From the NCBI GenBank assembly GCA_019055375.1, contig JAHQIW010000857.1, forward strand, positions 20,853-84,852: a stretch of DNA of 64,000 nt. Direction: 5' to 3'. This stretch comes from Parelaphostrongylus tenuis. Lineage: Eukaryota; Nematoda; Chromadorea; Rhabditida; Metastrongylidae. A model generated the notes under the pieces. The model made no database searches. It was not told the DNA's origin and saw only the letters and a list, made by a program, of their open reading frames with translations. Within the stretch, counting starts at the first letter, position 1. Every line of letters begins with the position of its first letter. A program made the position numbers and the translations under genes. Positions 22,501-34,600 of this stretch are shown here, in pieces.

Positions 22501-24815
22501 ACAAAATTATTGCTCTAATCTCACTAGAACAAAATTCTGTATTCATTTTGAATATGATGAAAGTTAAGCAGTAACGGTTATATCTTCATACTTATGTAGC
22601 GGTTTCGAAATACCTTCACAAAATTCCACACATTAAGCGAATGGAATGTGCAATTAGTTATGAATTTACAGAGTTAGCACCATTTTGAATGTAATAAAAC
22701 ATTGACTTTACCGATGTCATAAAATCTGGCTATTATATTTGTGGTATTAGGTTTAAGAGTTTCCGTCGAAAGCAATGTTTTTTTATTCGTTGCAGCACAA
22801 AGGAGTATCGACAGAGCTCCGCTCCAGCGAGATGCAACATGTCGGACCTCAAAACGTTTCAAAAACGACTAGAAACTCGAATTCCAAGAAGAAAAAGCTC
22901 ACATATCATTACTACCGTGAAGATAACTTATAGGAAACATCCCAACCAACGACGGAACACTAGCTGTGCATTGATCTTCGACACTACTTTGATAGACACT
23001 GAACATTGAACAGCTCCCAAATTTCGTCTGAACGGAGAATATTTAATCCTATATAGAACTCTATTTACCAAACCGACGCTGACATTCACGCTTGGGCTCG
23101 TCGTCATCGTCTTCAAAACAACGACCAGCGACTAGTAAATGTGAGACACTTGACAATCCTGAGTCACATACAAGTGTCTAGAAGTGACATCAGATTGAAA
23201 TTAATGAAAGGAAAAAGCTCCCGGTTTTGATCAATTCTTGAGTGATGCGCTGTGTATTCGAGCCCATCAGGTATCGTAAAGGCGACTGATTGCTCATCTG
23301 GACCTTGCGATGACTCCTGATGGCCCAATAATTATCAAGTAACTGCTGGTATCCTCTCAGATAAGTGTAGCACAGATCAGTGACCCCAGAAGGCAGGAAG
23401 GCTCGGAGAGCCTTGAGTGCCAAATCGAACCATCGACCACGTGTGTGCCGCAGGGTATCCCTAATCAGTGCACCACTTACGCCTCGGTATCATATTATGG
23501 AATGAATAGCACTCACAGAGGATCATATTACTGCAGAAAACTTGACAATATAAAGAAAGTAGGATAGAGGAGTTTAGAAACGATGCCACACTATAGATAG
23601 CAGTATCAATCAATTCATGGGCGTGTGGCGGAGTGGTTAGAGGTGCGCTGCAGCATACACATGCTTAACAGTTCGATCACGTGCCCAATGTTCACCAGAC
23701 TTTGCATTCGTGCGGCTCAGCTATTTGGTACTAAGCTTGTCTGGGAGGATAACACCAGTGACGCAATACATCGGTAGGCTACCGCAAGTGAGTGAAAAGA
23801 TTTGCGTCACACACACGAATAGTCATCGTAGGACAAGAATGTCTCTTGGAACTATGAGTAACCATTCAATTGCCTAGAATCGACCATTGCAAAGCTGTGC
23901 TCACTTTATGGAAAGACCGTTTCACTGCAGTGTAGCAGGGGAGATAAGATGGAATTCGCATATTCAATACGCTTGTTTACTTGCTAATACTAAGGTCGGG
24001 ACGTCTGGTGGCAGTAGATCTCATACGGCGTTCCGCCATCGATCGATCGAAGGCGTTGGAGCGGGTCGCACGTGAAGTGCGATTTTTGTTATACAATTAC
24101 CCACTTTTTTACCGCTTTGAAAAAAACTCCAGACTATGTATTAGGCTCTAATACTATGAGATTTCCTTTAGAAGTACCTGTGTTTTTTATGCTTCCAGCG
24201 AATAAATGGTAAAAGCATGCGGTCGACGTAAAACATAATTTTACTTTGAATTCTACAGTGTTATAAAAACGGTCTATTCAAGAGCGGTTGAGCATCGTAC
24301 TAGCCAAAGATTTAAGCATTCGAATGATTACTAACACTCTCATGAAACATTCTTGTCCAGCGAAAGATGTCGTTTCGTCTAACGGAAAAAAACTGACGCT
24401 TGCATGGCGCATCACTCGTAGAGACCGATGAACGTCGAGAGTTTTATTTTAGCTCTTATGAATATTCATAGTTCTCAAAAAATAAAGCAGATAAGGCATG
24501 AAAAACATTTAAAGAAATTAACGAACTCTGACAGAACGGTAAACGAGTCTGGATGACGTCTAAGACTGACGAACTGCAAGCGATTAATGCCCGAACTCTG
24601 GAGAAACAAAAACAGAGCATCATCGATTTGCAACTCAGAAACACTTTAAATGGTGATACAGGATATATACATGACCAACAACTGTTACCTGTTCAAATAA
24701 TAATTGTAAAGCTTCTTTCATCTTAGTCGATGACAACAGATTCGCACACCATGCAATTCGAAAACTAAGTGGCATTTCATGGAAGAACAACCGTCTTCGC
24801 GAACATGATAGATGA
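19537..24815 (+). CDS. unidentified charged protein, multi-exon with a micro-exon
   Basis: Exons: 19537-19626 (ATG start, 30 codons, donor GTATGTG), 19744-19839 (acceptor CCTGCAG, 32 codons), 19880-19928, 21791-21972, micro-exon 22011-22023 (13 bases), 22066-22114, 22796-22916, 23014-23134, 24535-24652, 24727-24815 (stop TGA). The product starts MHGSPLASAQSPLHDLLCHT, is Asp/Glu/Ser/Arg-rich in the middle (FSRSDRRFHLREMIRYGSFD), has a hydrophobic stretch TLTFTLGLVVIVF, and ends with a helical, coiled-coil-like region (DELQAINARTLEKQKQSIID). Joins fit in phase at 19626/19744, 19839/19880, 21972/22011/22066, 22916/23014 and 24652/24727. Joins around 19928/21791, 22114/22796 and 23134/24535 are unresolved. 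The family is not recognised. A mariner fragment, a family D element and SINEs lie in introns. Confidence 0.5.
19948..20115. mobile_element. family C SINE copy and opposed tail fragment
   Basis: A minus copy (19948-20055, CAATAATGTCGAGTGATACG) is followed by a plus-strand tail only (20065-20115, GCATATCACTCAGTATTGTT). Intronic in the plus-strand gene. Confidence 0.55.
20163..20640 (-). pseudogene. mariner transposase fragment (C-terminal part)
   Basis: The minus strand contains LLYYSPDLSPSDYHFFWSLG, the mariner YSPDLAPSDYH catalytic-aspartate motif, then after a frame change FYDRSIDLLPKRWQKCV, the usual mariner C-terminus, and a stop near 20233. The N-terminal DNA-binding half and the first catalytic aspartates are missing or frameshifted. 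It lies in an intron of the plus-strand gene, in opposite orientation. Confidence 0.8.
20865..21650. mobile_element. family D element
   Basis: Left arm 20880-21010 (CTATAGCGCTGTAGCAG) and right arm about 21515-21645. Intronic in the plus-strand gene, with a small hairpin (AAGAGTATAA / TTATACTCTT) just beyond. Confidence 0.55.
21791..22114 (+). CDS. three exons including a 13-base micro-exon
   Basis: Exon 21791-21972 (acceptor CACACGCGTAG, donor GTAATGC) is 60 codons plus two bases and reads DSATDADDTNVFATESDEAA into the Arg-rich part. After a 38-base intron, micro-exon 22011-22023 (acceptor AAATGTACAG, donor GTAAGTACT) adds T-I-C-Q-P. A 42-base intron leads to exon 22066-22114 (acceptor CACTTGCCGCAG), reading NFCVRSNSHRYIMIAQ. 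The phases (2, 0, 1) all agree. Confidence 0.6.
22115..22380 (-). mobile_element. family A SINE
   Basis: The plus strand reads AAAGGATAAAACTCCCAGCG (tail) to the tRNA-like head near 22.38 kb. It begins one base after a splice donor of the plus-strand gene. Confidence 0.7.
22796..23135 (+). CDS. two exons with a hydrophobic segment
   Basis: Exon 22796-22916 (acceptor TTATTCGTTGCAG, donor GTGAAG) has two open frames; one reads HKGVSTELRSSEMQHVGPQN and ends phase 1. Exon 23014-23134 begins in phase 1 and reads PKFRLNGEYLILYRTLFTKP, then a 13-residue hydrophobic stretch. It ends either at a TAG stop (23133-23135) or at the overlapping donor GTAAATGTG. Confidence 0.4.
23205..23490 (-). mobile_element. 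family A SINE
   Basis: Tail AAAGGAAAAAGCTCCCGG, body, and head ending near TAATCAGTGCACCACTTACG on the plus strand. Confidence 0.65.
23620..23800 (+). mobile_element. family A SINE, 3'-truncated
   Basis: Head GTGGCGGAGTGGTTAGAGG and B-box ACAGTTCGATCACG are present, followed by the GTCTGGGAGGATAA body; the 3' third is lost. Confidence 0.7.
23850..24395. mobile_element. family D element, 5'-truncated
   Basis: The internal part and the right arm (24230-24395, with ATTCGAATGATTACTAACAC) are clear; the left arm is missing or replaced by the SINE A copy at 23.62 kb. Confidence 0.5.
24398..24450 (+). mobile_element. family A SINE, 3' end fragment
   Basis: Only the last ~50 bases (GCATGGCGCATCACTCG, GAACGTCGAGAGTTTTA) are present, following the right arm of a family D element. 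Confidence 0.55.
24535..24815 (+). CDS. last two exons of the plus-strand gene
   Basis: Exon 24535-24652 (acceptor CTCTGACAG, donor GTGATACAGG) encodes a charged helix, TDELQAINARTLEKQKQSII. Exon 24727-24815 (acceptor TTTCATCTTAG) joins in phase 1 and reads VDDNRFAHHAIRKLSGISWK, ending HDR and TGA. Two family A SINEs follow within 20 bases, so the 3' untranslated region is probably SINE-derived; an AATAAA lies inside the first SINE near 25.03 kb. Confidence 0.6.
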
Positions 24816-24834
24816 AAGATTGAAAAATGGGTAA

Positions 24835-25098
24835 AACTCTCGTAAATGATCGATCCCTTAACGATTGGCCATGAACACGTCTTCGATTTTTAGCTTCGTT
24901 TGAGGCGATTTAATGCAAATCTGGCCTTAACAATAATTGGACCACCGATGTATCAAGCCAGTGCTGCTATTCTCCCAGACAAGTCCGGTACCAATTTGCG
25001 AATCTCGGAAAGATGGAAGGCTTGGTGACCAATAAACGCGGAATCGAACCATCGCTGTGTGTGGCAAGGCACCTATAACCATTGCGCTACACGTGCTC
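24835..25098 (-). mobile_element. family A SINE, first of a tandem pair
   Basis: The head is complementary to CCATTGCGCTACACGTGCTC. It lies 20 bases after the stop codon of the plus-strand gene, in the likely 3' untranslated region, and supplies an AATAAA near 25.03 kb. Confidence 0.75.
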
Positions 25099-25107
25099 TG
25101 CATGACA

Positions 25108-25392
25108 GATGAAGGATAGAGGCTCTCGGCGTTGGTCAGATCATGAGGGATGCGCCATGCATTTGACTTCATTCGTAGCACCGTCGGGGTAATTCGATTC
25201 AAATCTAGCCTTTACAACGATTAGCACTGGCTTACCGATGTATCAAGTCAGGCCTATAAACCTTCCAGACATGTATATTACAAAATCACCAATCTTGGAG
25301 GGATGGAAGACTTAGTCAGCCAAGGGCCCGAGATCGATCCATCGACCATGAGTGCGTCGCAGGACGCCTCTAACTACTGCGCTGCACGCTCT
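25108..25392 (-). mobile_element. family A SINE, second of a tandem pair
   Basis: Same orientation as the previous copy, about 10 bases apart; tail AAGGATAGAGGCTCTCGGCG, head near CTACTGCGCTGCACGCTC. Confidence 0.75.
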
Positions 25393-25440
25393 GTACGGAT
25401 ACATATTCCCAGAAAGTAAATTTCTGAACCAGATATGTAC

Positions 25441-25668
25441 CTCGTTTTCTAGAACAGTTTTGGTAAACGCTTCAGGATGTGTGCATGTCATCTCTCCATG
25501 TAAAAATAATAGCATAGGGATGAAGAATGGATTCTACCATGAAGAGCCTGAAAGAATGCCATGCCATTCGTGCTAAACAAATTTCTCAATAAAAGCATAT
25601 TTTGCACGTTGTTCGCAAAGAATATGCGGAATGATAATGAAAATGTCAAGAAAGGTATCAAGCATAGA
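25441..25668 (-). CDS. two exons, 30 and 31 codons
   Basis: Exon 25579-25668 reads [20 protein letters not shown]; exon 25441-25533 reads [20 protein letters not shown]. They are separated by a 45-base intron (GTTTAG to CATGGTAG), phase 0 throughout, ending at donor GTACAT. They continue naturally from the KIDDFIKLY end of the exon at 27.0 kb, so they may be the C-terminal side of the same membrane protein; otherwise they start a separate downstream gene. Family A SINEs follow directly. Confidence 0.5.
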
Positions 25669-28600
25669 CTGTAAGCCATCGAGCTTCAGCTTGTGACGCT
25701 CAGAATCCTAGTTTTACCACCACCTCCCACTGCCCGGTCCGACCTGCTTGGCCATGAAATGCAAAAGCAAGAGTGTCAGCGAAGCGATGGGCTCCATGGT
25801 GAAATGGTAGCGAATGCCCGCGGTATGGGTGAAACGAGTGTTCAACTCCCGCTTGGAGTGGAATATTTAGGGTAGTCAGTCTTAGAACCGTTTCCTCACA
25901 TGCATCTCCACGAAGGTCCTAGAGCGTTTCACGTGTTTCTGCGATTGCTGCTTGAAAACTTCGTCTTCTCCATCGATGACGAAGAATACTGGTTGGGGCA
26001 AATCTCTTTCAAATCTCGTAAGTAGCCGAGTGACAGCAATACATAGCGTACTCGTTGATCACTGAAGGAGTGTGTTTGGAGGGAGTCGTAGCAGCACCCT
26101 GCTTCCTGATAGCTTGCATTACTGATCTTCTGCCACCGCTATTCCTCTCCTATCCCATTCAAGTGAATTAATATTGCAAGATGAATGTAATAGACGATTA
26201 GTAACCATGAAAATGACTACTGATTAGGTTGAATGAGTGACAGTGGTCGAATTGCTAGTGATGCAGGCCATCAGGAAACAAGGTAATGGTTTACCCCTTC
26301 CCTCCAACTTCTTTTTTTATCAATCAGCGAACGTCCTACGCAACGTTGTAGCTCGACCGCCTCCAGAATATCGAAGGGATTAATCTCATTCGGCATTTTA
26401 CGAAATCCGTAGAGAAGACGAAATACTTTAGCAGTAGCCGAAACAACACGCGAAATGCTCGAAAACTGCTGTGGAGGGAAAGACTGCGAGAAAGCGAATC
26501 GAATGCAAGAATGGCCGGGATTCACCTAGTAAAATGTGATAACAAGTTGTGTGTATATCACTTAATCACTTCTTTTATCGTGTATCACAGTTATTTTTTT
26601 TTGCGAGTCTCAGTACTTCTAGCATTCGATTCGTCTCATGGCTTGCCTGAGAATTTTATCTTCTTCACGAAAGTCGTAAAATATTGGTCGAGTACGTCTT
26701 GTTTTAATTTCGAAGATAGTCAGGCCGGGGATTTTGTAGAGCGTTCGTTTCAAGTGCCGGGATAATCTTTGGGGAAGAAAGAGTTGGAAGGGAGTGGATC
26801 AGTCCCGCGTCGAGTCACAGAATCAATTATCTCACAGCACTGAGAGGCTGTGGGATCTGGAAAGCGTCAAGCCGCGTCGTGCATCATTAACCACTTTCAT
26901 CCCCATTCCTATCAACGGTCATAGTTTCCCAGTCCCCCACAGTCGTGTGAATAAAAAGTGATAGTAATATAAAAAATTACATAAAGTTTAATGAAATCAT
27001 CGATTTTCTCCACCAAGCGACGAATTTGAGCAACATATTTTGGAGAAGACCTGTTAGCTGTACTCGAAATTTTATTAACTTACCTGAAACATTTCTCATA
27101 ACAAAGTCCAAAGTTAAATAGTATGAATCGTAATTGATATACCTGAAAACGATAGTGCTGAAGAAATAGAACGCGTTCAAGAACGAGTATGGATTGTCTG
27201 TGTATAGTGGCTTGTCCAATTTACTTTGAATGAATAAAGTGTACTGAAAAGGAAAACTCTTAGTTAAAAACAAAAACTCGCGCCACTGGAGAACTTTGTC
27301 ACCTCAATAAATCGCACCGAATCATCATTGATAAGGCAAAGGAATACCACAGGCATTTGCTTCAATACGTCTGTGCTGACTGCAAATCGCTCGTCAGATA
27401 CCACTCGTTCTTCATCTATCGGTAGAACGAAAGGATGCCAATATCAACAGTCGAATCGGTAATCGAGCAATCTTTCAATTAGTACAACGTCCACAAACAT
27501 TTTCCTGGCAATATTTATACAACAGCTCATGACGGAATTTTACAAGAGCGTGTATGGAGCAATAGTTAGAGGCGCCATGCTACACACAACGTGGTCGACA
27601 GTTCGATCCCGCGAACACGATTCACCATGTCTTCCATAACTTGGGTTCGGTGAATTAATATCAGAGTTGTCTGTGAAGGTGGCAGCAATAAATTAATGCA
27701 CTGGCATGCCATCCCGAGTCATTGTAAAAGCCTGATATGTATTCAAAAACCTTAAACGATGTTTGAATGGAACGAAAATATGCCGCAATCCCTTAAAGGC
27801 TGATCAACGCCAAAAGCTCTTTTCGTAATTCTTTCATAACTGAGCAAATATATTCCATATACAAAGCGTAAGAGTGCAAAAACGATCATCCAGAAATAAA
27901 AAGGCTTTTTTGAGTCACAATCTGGTCCTAGCTTCGAGTCATCATGGCTTCAAAAGGCTTGGTTAGCTCTTAAAATCTTCTACTTCAAAAGACATTTCAG
28001 TCTAGTGAACTTTATATTGTAAAACCACCTAACACAAACCACTGAAAATGTAAGAAAGGAGACAGCTACTGAATCTCTGTATCAACACCATAACGATGTG
28101 TCAAAAGATTGTCATGATCATGCATAAGCCTTCGCTGATACGTACACAATATAGACCATAAAATAACCCACACACCAAATGCATTGACAGAAATTTGCAC
28201 GCAAGGGCATTTACCCAAACTAACGTCAGTTGACTTTTTGTTGCTTATTTTGGTGGACAGAGCTTTTTCTATAGGACTTTGTATTACATCGAGAGCTTGT
28301 CAAACACCAATAACTTGTTAGGGATCATGAAAAACCATTCGTTACACTTACTAAGACATTCGCGGGACGAGTGAGGTGAGTAGCGTTACGATGGCATCAT
28401 GAATCAATGCGATTAACAATCGAGTAAATGCATAAAATCGTTGGTTCAACCCACGCTTTACCAAGCAATCGACGAACACACATTACCAAGCAATCGACGA
28501 ACGCCTTAGCTCGGTTAGCTCCAAGATTGAAAGGAGAAGTCCTCAAGCAACAGCCGAAGCATCACGTGAAATGCTCGAAGACCATTCTGAAAGATGAACG

Positions 28601-31600
28601 CGAAGAAACGATATGAATGAAAGAAGTTCTGGGATCCGCACAAAAATCGGGATGACGGGTCGAGCAAAATATTGAAAGAAACAACGAATTATAATTAATA
28701 CCTTTGTGACTGTGTAACGTGATACCTGTGAGGGCACAAACTGAGCGATAAGACTTGAATTTCAATAACTTTTTCCGATGATTTATCTTCCCGCATCGGG
28801 AAATTAAACTTCAACGTTTGTAATCAGTCGAGAGGTTGCTGGAATGCTCGTCAAATTTGGGGATTCTGGAGTTATAATAGTTTCTTAACTCCTGATAATA
28901 CCCAAGGAAACCTATTATATGAAAGTTTTTAGAAGGCGTGGGCGGATAAAAGTGAAGTCCCTTTGCTGACCAAATTCAAAATTATCTACGGGTCTGCTAA
29001 TACAAATCTGCTGCCTGTCTTTGCATTGAATCCATTATGAACGGAGTGCTCATATGAAAATCTTCCTTTAAATGATGATATACTTGTCAGTGCACACATA
29101 CTTGTCCATTCTGCATACTCTCCGACAATACCTCTTGCCACGGTCAGTATGTGAGTTGATCGTAAACAATTTGTTTGTAGAACATTATTCGAACTTTTAC
29201 CTTATCATTACTCTAGCCAGTGAAAACCGTCGCCTTCTACGACTTATTCATTTCTTCTTGCCCGCTGCCTTCTCCTTTTAAAAGGCTAAAAATGTGAGCC
29301 ATAAAGAGCTGTCACTGAATGAAGATGAAGTGAACGTTTGGATTGGTCAAGTTACCAAGATCGTTACTATTCAAAATCCGAAGCTCACTAGGCATCACAC
29401 TTTCTCAGCCCTGAACCAAAACATTATCGTCTTCGACAGCGCGATCTTCCAACTTTCTTCCGACATAATCGCCTTCTGAATACAATAGAATTTCCTCGCT
29501 TTCCTCTGTGTCTTTAGTGGCTTTATATTTTACATCACTCTCAACAAGTATTCCCCTGTGCTGAAGTCAAAATCGCTGTTAGTTGACAGATTTCAGCTGT
29601 GAACTTCAATTACCAACTATCTGATTCGTGTATACTCTACAAAGAAGTAACAATGGCATCAGTATGCAGAAATTACAATGTAAACAATACTTAGTCATTG
29701 CGATGACCATACTGTATAGAATAAATTATTGGTGCAAGCTCCACCAAACCCTTGCTTGTTCTATCTGTTTTCCATAGCCTCAGCAGGATTGAGCTCTATG
29801 ATATTGATAGGTCCTCGCAAAAGGTTTACCGCTTCATCGTGGCTGGGACGTGTTCCTCGGTGTTGGCTTGCGAAGTACAGCAGGGAGTTCAACCCTCAAC
29901 AGGGCCATTTAAGCTGAGAAGGAGTTTGACGTTTCCACCTCGAAAGCCCAGCAAAGATTAACCCGTACCAGTAGTGACCACCGTCTTGACTAGCTGCGAC
30001 TACTTGTATGGTGGTAATTTCATTCTGATCCACAACAGCCGGCAACTTCTCTAGGCTGTAATGTGGTGACGACTTGAGGAAGAACCCAGTAGACTTTTAC
30101 CTTGAAACTCCAAGGAACAAAGCATCTAGACTGTCACATTTTCATGCAGTGGTTCGCGCACAATTCGTGATGACGGACAGTCTAAACATTCAAGTATACA
30201 AGTATAATGATATGTATATATTAAGAGGCTTCTTAGGTCTCTATTAGGAATCATAAAAATGACGAGTGCACACTTGGTTTTCATAAAAACTTGAAGGAAC
30301 CGATCAATGTAAGAGATCGACGTTCCCTTTTTCTCAGAAAACTCCTGTACTACCTTATTAACCTCGAAGAAATAGTAAAATTGCGAAGCATGAAGCGCGG
30401 AATCGTACTAACAACAATATATGCATTTTTGGGCACCTCTAGTCATTACGCTACACTCATACAACTGTCACTGAGCTCATAAAATTCTACACAGACTATC
30501 ACTGTTTTCTGTATCAACATTTGTTGAAGGTGTAGAAAAATCTTGGAGCGAATAGCTGTATAGAGAAAAGTGTTTGCCAAGTCTGAGGAAAGCAAGACTT
30601 AAGAAACCAGCATGCCTACTACAGCGCTTCTGCTGATTGCTTTTAAGAGTAAAAAAGAGATCAATTAAAGCAGCGTTGTTTATTAGAATGATACCTCAAT
30701 GTATGTGAAATGATTCGAATCACAACTATGCCATACGACGTCCGATTCAGACTCTAATGTTCTGAGTTGTAAAGCTATAAAGAGTGACATTTAGGCTGTG
30801 CAAATAACTGATAAGTAGAACTTCCCTTTCACATCTACTGATTGTAGAGGCGACGTCCTTGATATCTTAGTGTACTCTTCTCATGTACTAGTAGATCGTC
30901 GTCGTCACCAACTGTGTCGACAACATTGCCGACGTCATTATTTTCTGTATAGCCATAATTGTTTAGAAGAGTCAATGCCAGTTCGAAAAAATCATGCATA
31001 TAACGACCGTAATTCATCTACAATAGCTAAAAAGTTTTTGCAACTATTCACATGTCACACTGTAATATTAATCAAGGAAACTCAGCACGTCGCAGTTTTA
31101 CCCCTCACATGACGTAGGCGAACGAGTACGGCGCAGTGGTTGAAGGGGTTTGGAGGCACACGTGAACGGCGGTTTAAATCCGGGCTCTCGGCTCAATAAG
31201 TATTCGATCGCTCTGTGGTGCGCAAATTGGTACGAAACTTCTCTGGGAAAATAGAGCACTGACTTAATACATCGGTAGGCTAGCGCAAGTCATTGTAAGG
31301 GTCACATAAGCATTCAGAGATCTTAAACGATGGTAGATGGAAATGAATGCATGGCGCATCCATCAGCAAGTGATTGAAGCCGAGAGCTTCACCCTTTCAG
31401 CATAGACTGCTCATAGTGATAGCGAGTTAACGTAACGAAACACGAAATCACTATTAAAAAAAGCATAAATTCGTGATATTGCTCAAAATATAACACAGTA
31501 GCCGTTCTGAAACCGTGCAGAGTTCAATAGCCATTGCGTCCATCTTTTAGGTATCTGGTCTGCCATACTTTGCAGTATTGCTTGAATAAATGATCGTCGA

Positions 31601-34600
31601 AAGAGTGTATGAGCTCTTATTTGGAACCAAAGCAGTTCATCATAAAAGTTAATTTTCTTACAAGAACTTACATAGTAAAGGAGTGTCACTGTCAATTCTG
31701 TCCATATCATTGTATAGACGCAGCTTCATCGTCTGATAGAGATGGAAGGGGATGGAGTAAGAATGTGATACCAGCATGTATTAAGCTCATGACGAACAGT
31801 GAATTCAGGCTATTTTACATAACGGAAGCTAAAAACAATAAATAGAATACGTAGGTCAGACGACTCCCACACTCGAATTTTTTCTACAGCTTAGCATATA
31901 CAAGATTAACTGCAGATCCTTCATTAGGTGCGACAAAATGGAACACAAGTTCAGTAGCGAGTTGATCGTCTATAAGACGAAGATCTGGTCAATATAAGCA
32001 ACATGATCGTGGGACTCATCCTTCGTAAGAAACACGAGAGTTGTGCCTCAGCGAGATAATTTATCAGAAAACTTTAATTAATTGAACGCCAGGAGTTTAT
32101 TTGTTTGAATGTAAACCGAAAACAATTAAGAGACTCGTACTGGAGCAAAAATCACTTTCCAATGATCATTGGGTTGTTCGACGAGGCAAAGCACCCCACT
32201 GTATGCAACCGAAGCGAAATCAAACGACATGATCTTGCAAGGGAGCTAAAACAAAGCATCGTTAATGACAATTTCCTACGCTGTCAATATAGCGTAAGGT
32301 ACTGAGTCTGAAAAGTGAAAAACTTTCGGTATTTTTTGATTACAAGGGGACAAATGGAAAACCCACCTCATTCGCTAGATAGAAAAAAAACTTTTCGTGG
32401 GAACTTAGTAAATATTCGGGAGCTTGGTCTTCTAGCCACAGCCCCACGTCGCCGGATTTGGAAAAAAATCTTTTTTTGAGGTTGTTAAGATAGGCGAATC
32501 CTTGCGTGCAACACTGCTAAAATAACTCGAATCCGAATGTGCGGCCAAGGTGGTTTTGGGTTCTCACATGCCGCTGGGTAAGGCGCCATGTTCCACTGAC
32601 CTTACTTCGTAAGACTAGTCCAAGATCGATCGATCATCGCCAGAGGGCACGTGGTTGCCTTACCCAGCGGCACATGAATTTGCCCAAGACCACCTTGGTC
32701 GCAAATAAGAATTTAACTTATTTTACCTGATCAAATGCAGAAAAACGGTCTTTTGGGGATATAAGCACAGAATTGGAACCAGTAACCATTACGCTATCGA
32801 ATGACTACTAATAGTCCAAAGAAAAAGCTTTGACCGGAGAGAAATATGCGCTTCCGAGATTAGCTTAATTTTGGGTACCACAGCGTTACAAAAGGGTGTT
32901 CTAAAAAATTGGCCATGTGAGGCCGTAGCCAGAACTCTCACCTTTCGAATGCTTACTAGAACTCTTATGATAAGTTCCTCTCCAATGAATGAGATGGGCT
33001 TTCCATTTCTCCCCTTATAACCAAAAAAGGACCAATTTTTTCTCAGGTTTCTTAAAAGGCCATGCTAAATCATGAAATTAGAGGAATAAAGCTCAATTAT
33101 GGAGACGTATGCATATTTTCGATTTATAAAGATATATGATCAAGTAAATTCGACGTCGGATAGCATGAGAATGTTGTAAAGAGATTTTCTTCCAAACTAA
33201 AACGCTGTGAATAGAAAATAACGATATGAACGTATTTTTAGTTTGCGCAATATCATACAAGTATTCAAACATTTTGCAAGTGCATTTAGTGGTGAAAAAG
33301 CTGATCAAGCGTTCGGTACTGCGCACTCCCTAGGAAATGTGTGATGCATTCGTCTTCATTCAGCACAGTTTACGATGACTGAATGCATATCTCGCCTTAA
33401 CAATACCTCGCAGTAGTCTGCTCTACCGATGTATCAGGTCAGTGCTACTTATCCTCCCAGACAAGTCTGGTAACAATCCACCGACTCCGGAGAGATGAAG
33501 GTTTGGTGAACAATGAGCGTGGGATCGCACCACGTGTGCCCTATAGGGCACCTCTAACCACTGCGCTGTCAAGATGGTTTGGATTGAAGTCTTGTGTGAT
33601 TTCAACAGTTTGTTCATTTAACAAATGTGGATATAAATATCCCACTAAATAAACTTTGATACCACTTAAGAGTATAATAGAAGTGAGCATCACTGATATA
33701 GCAGACACTGCTACATTCGCTCGATATGAGTTAATGAAGTCAAGGCCAATAATCACAATACCATTTGAGGAATGTGAAAACTTTCGGTGCTTGAGGCAAA
33801 TGGAATTACCAACAGCGCCTAAGAAAGTGCACGTAGTAGTTATTCCCCCGAATAACTGCTACTTTCCTTTCCCTTCTACGTTTATTCTATCGCATACTAC
33901 CAAATAATTAATATTCTAATTGTAGATAATAAAGAAGGCCAAGCAATGATCCATAGCGTTGGTTAGTGAGTTGAGCTGGCGGATGGACAGTTTTGTGGCC
34001 CGTAGTTGGCAGTTCGGATGGTGTCCAGACTAAAAACCGACACAAAAACTCCCGAGCGATGGACAAGTGCACGGCTCCAATGACACTTTAGCCGCCTCAA
34101 ATGGCTTTGAAGCAGCGGCCGCTGTCTAAACCCTTTGCTTACCTCCTTAGATAATCTTAGTTATTCACTCATCCCTATAGTCTCCTCTTGTCCATATGAA
34201 AATAATCATGACCCCTAAATCACTCTAATAACATAATCACGCATCTCAAGTCACTATCAACCTTATTAGAGTTACCCTCTTGATCAATTAAGTAGTTCTC
34301 CAGCCACCTAACCGCATATCCAAAATCCTACTCGCCTAAGGGCTCTCCAAACATCCTGTAATAACGATCAGTTGCCACCTCTTTATCATGCAGTAAACCC
34401 AACTTACCAATCTTTCCACGGAAGAATTATATTCTAAATAGCTGGTGATTTATTACTTCTGTATACTTCTAGCTGTCACTGATTGTAAACATCGAAAATG
34501 GATGCCATCGACTATCAACCAAACCATCTTGTTGATGTGACGCGGGAACATCCACAATGGCGGCACAGCATACTACACTGCACTATGATTGGTCCGCCAC

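Noticed and set aside
31483..31710. Minus-strand frame resembling the end of a Tc1/mariner transposase ([10 protein letters not shown])
   Set aside because: Only a short resemblance with no catalytic motif or terminal repeat; too weak to call.
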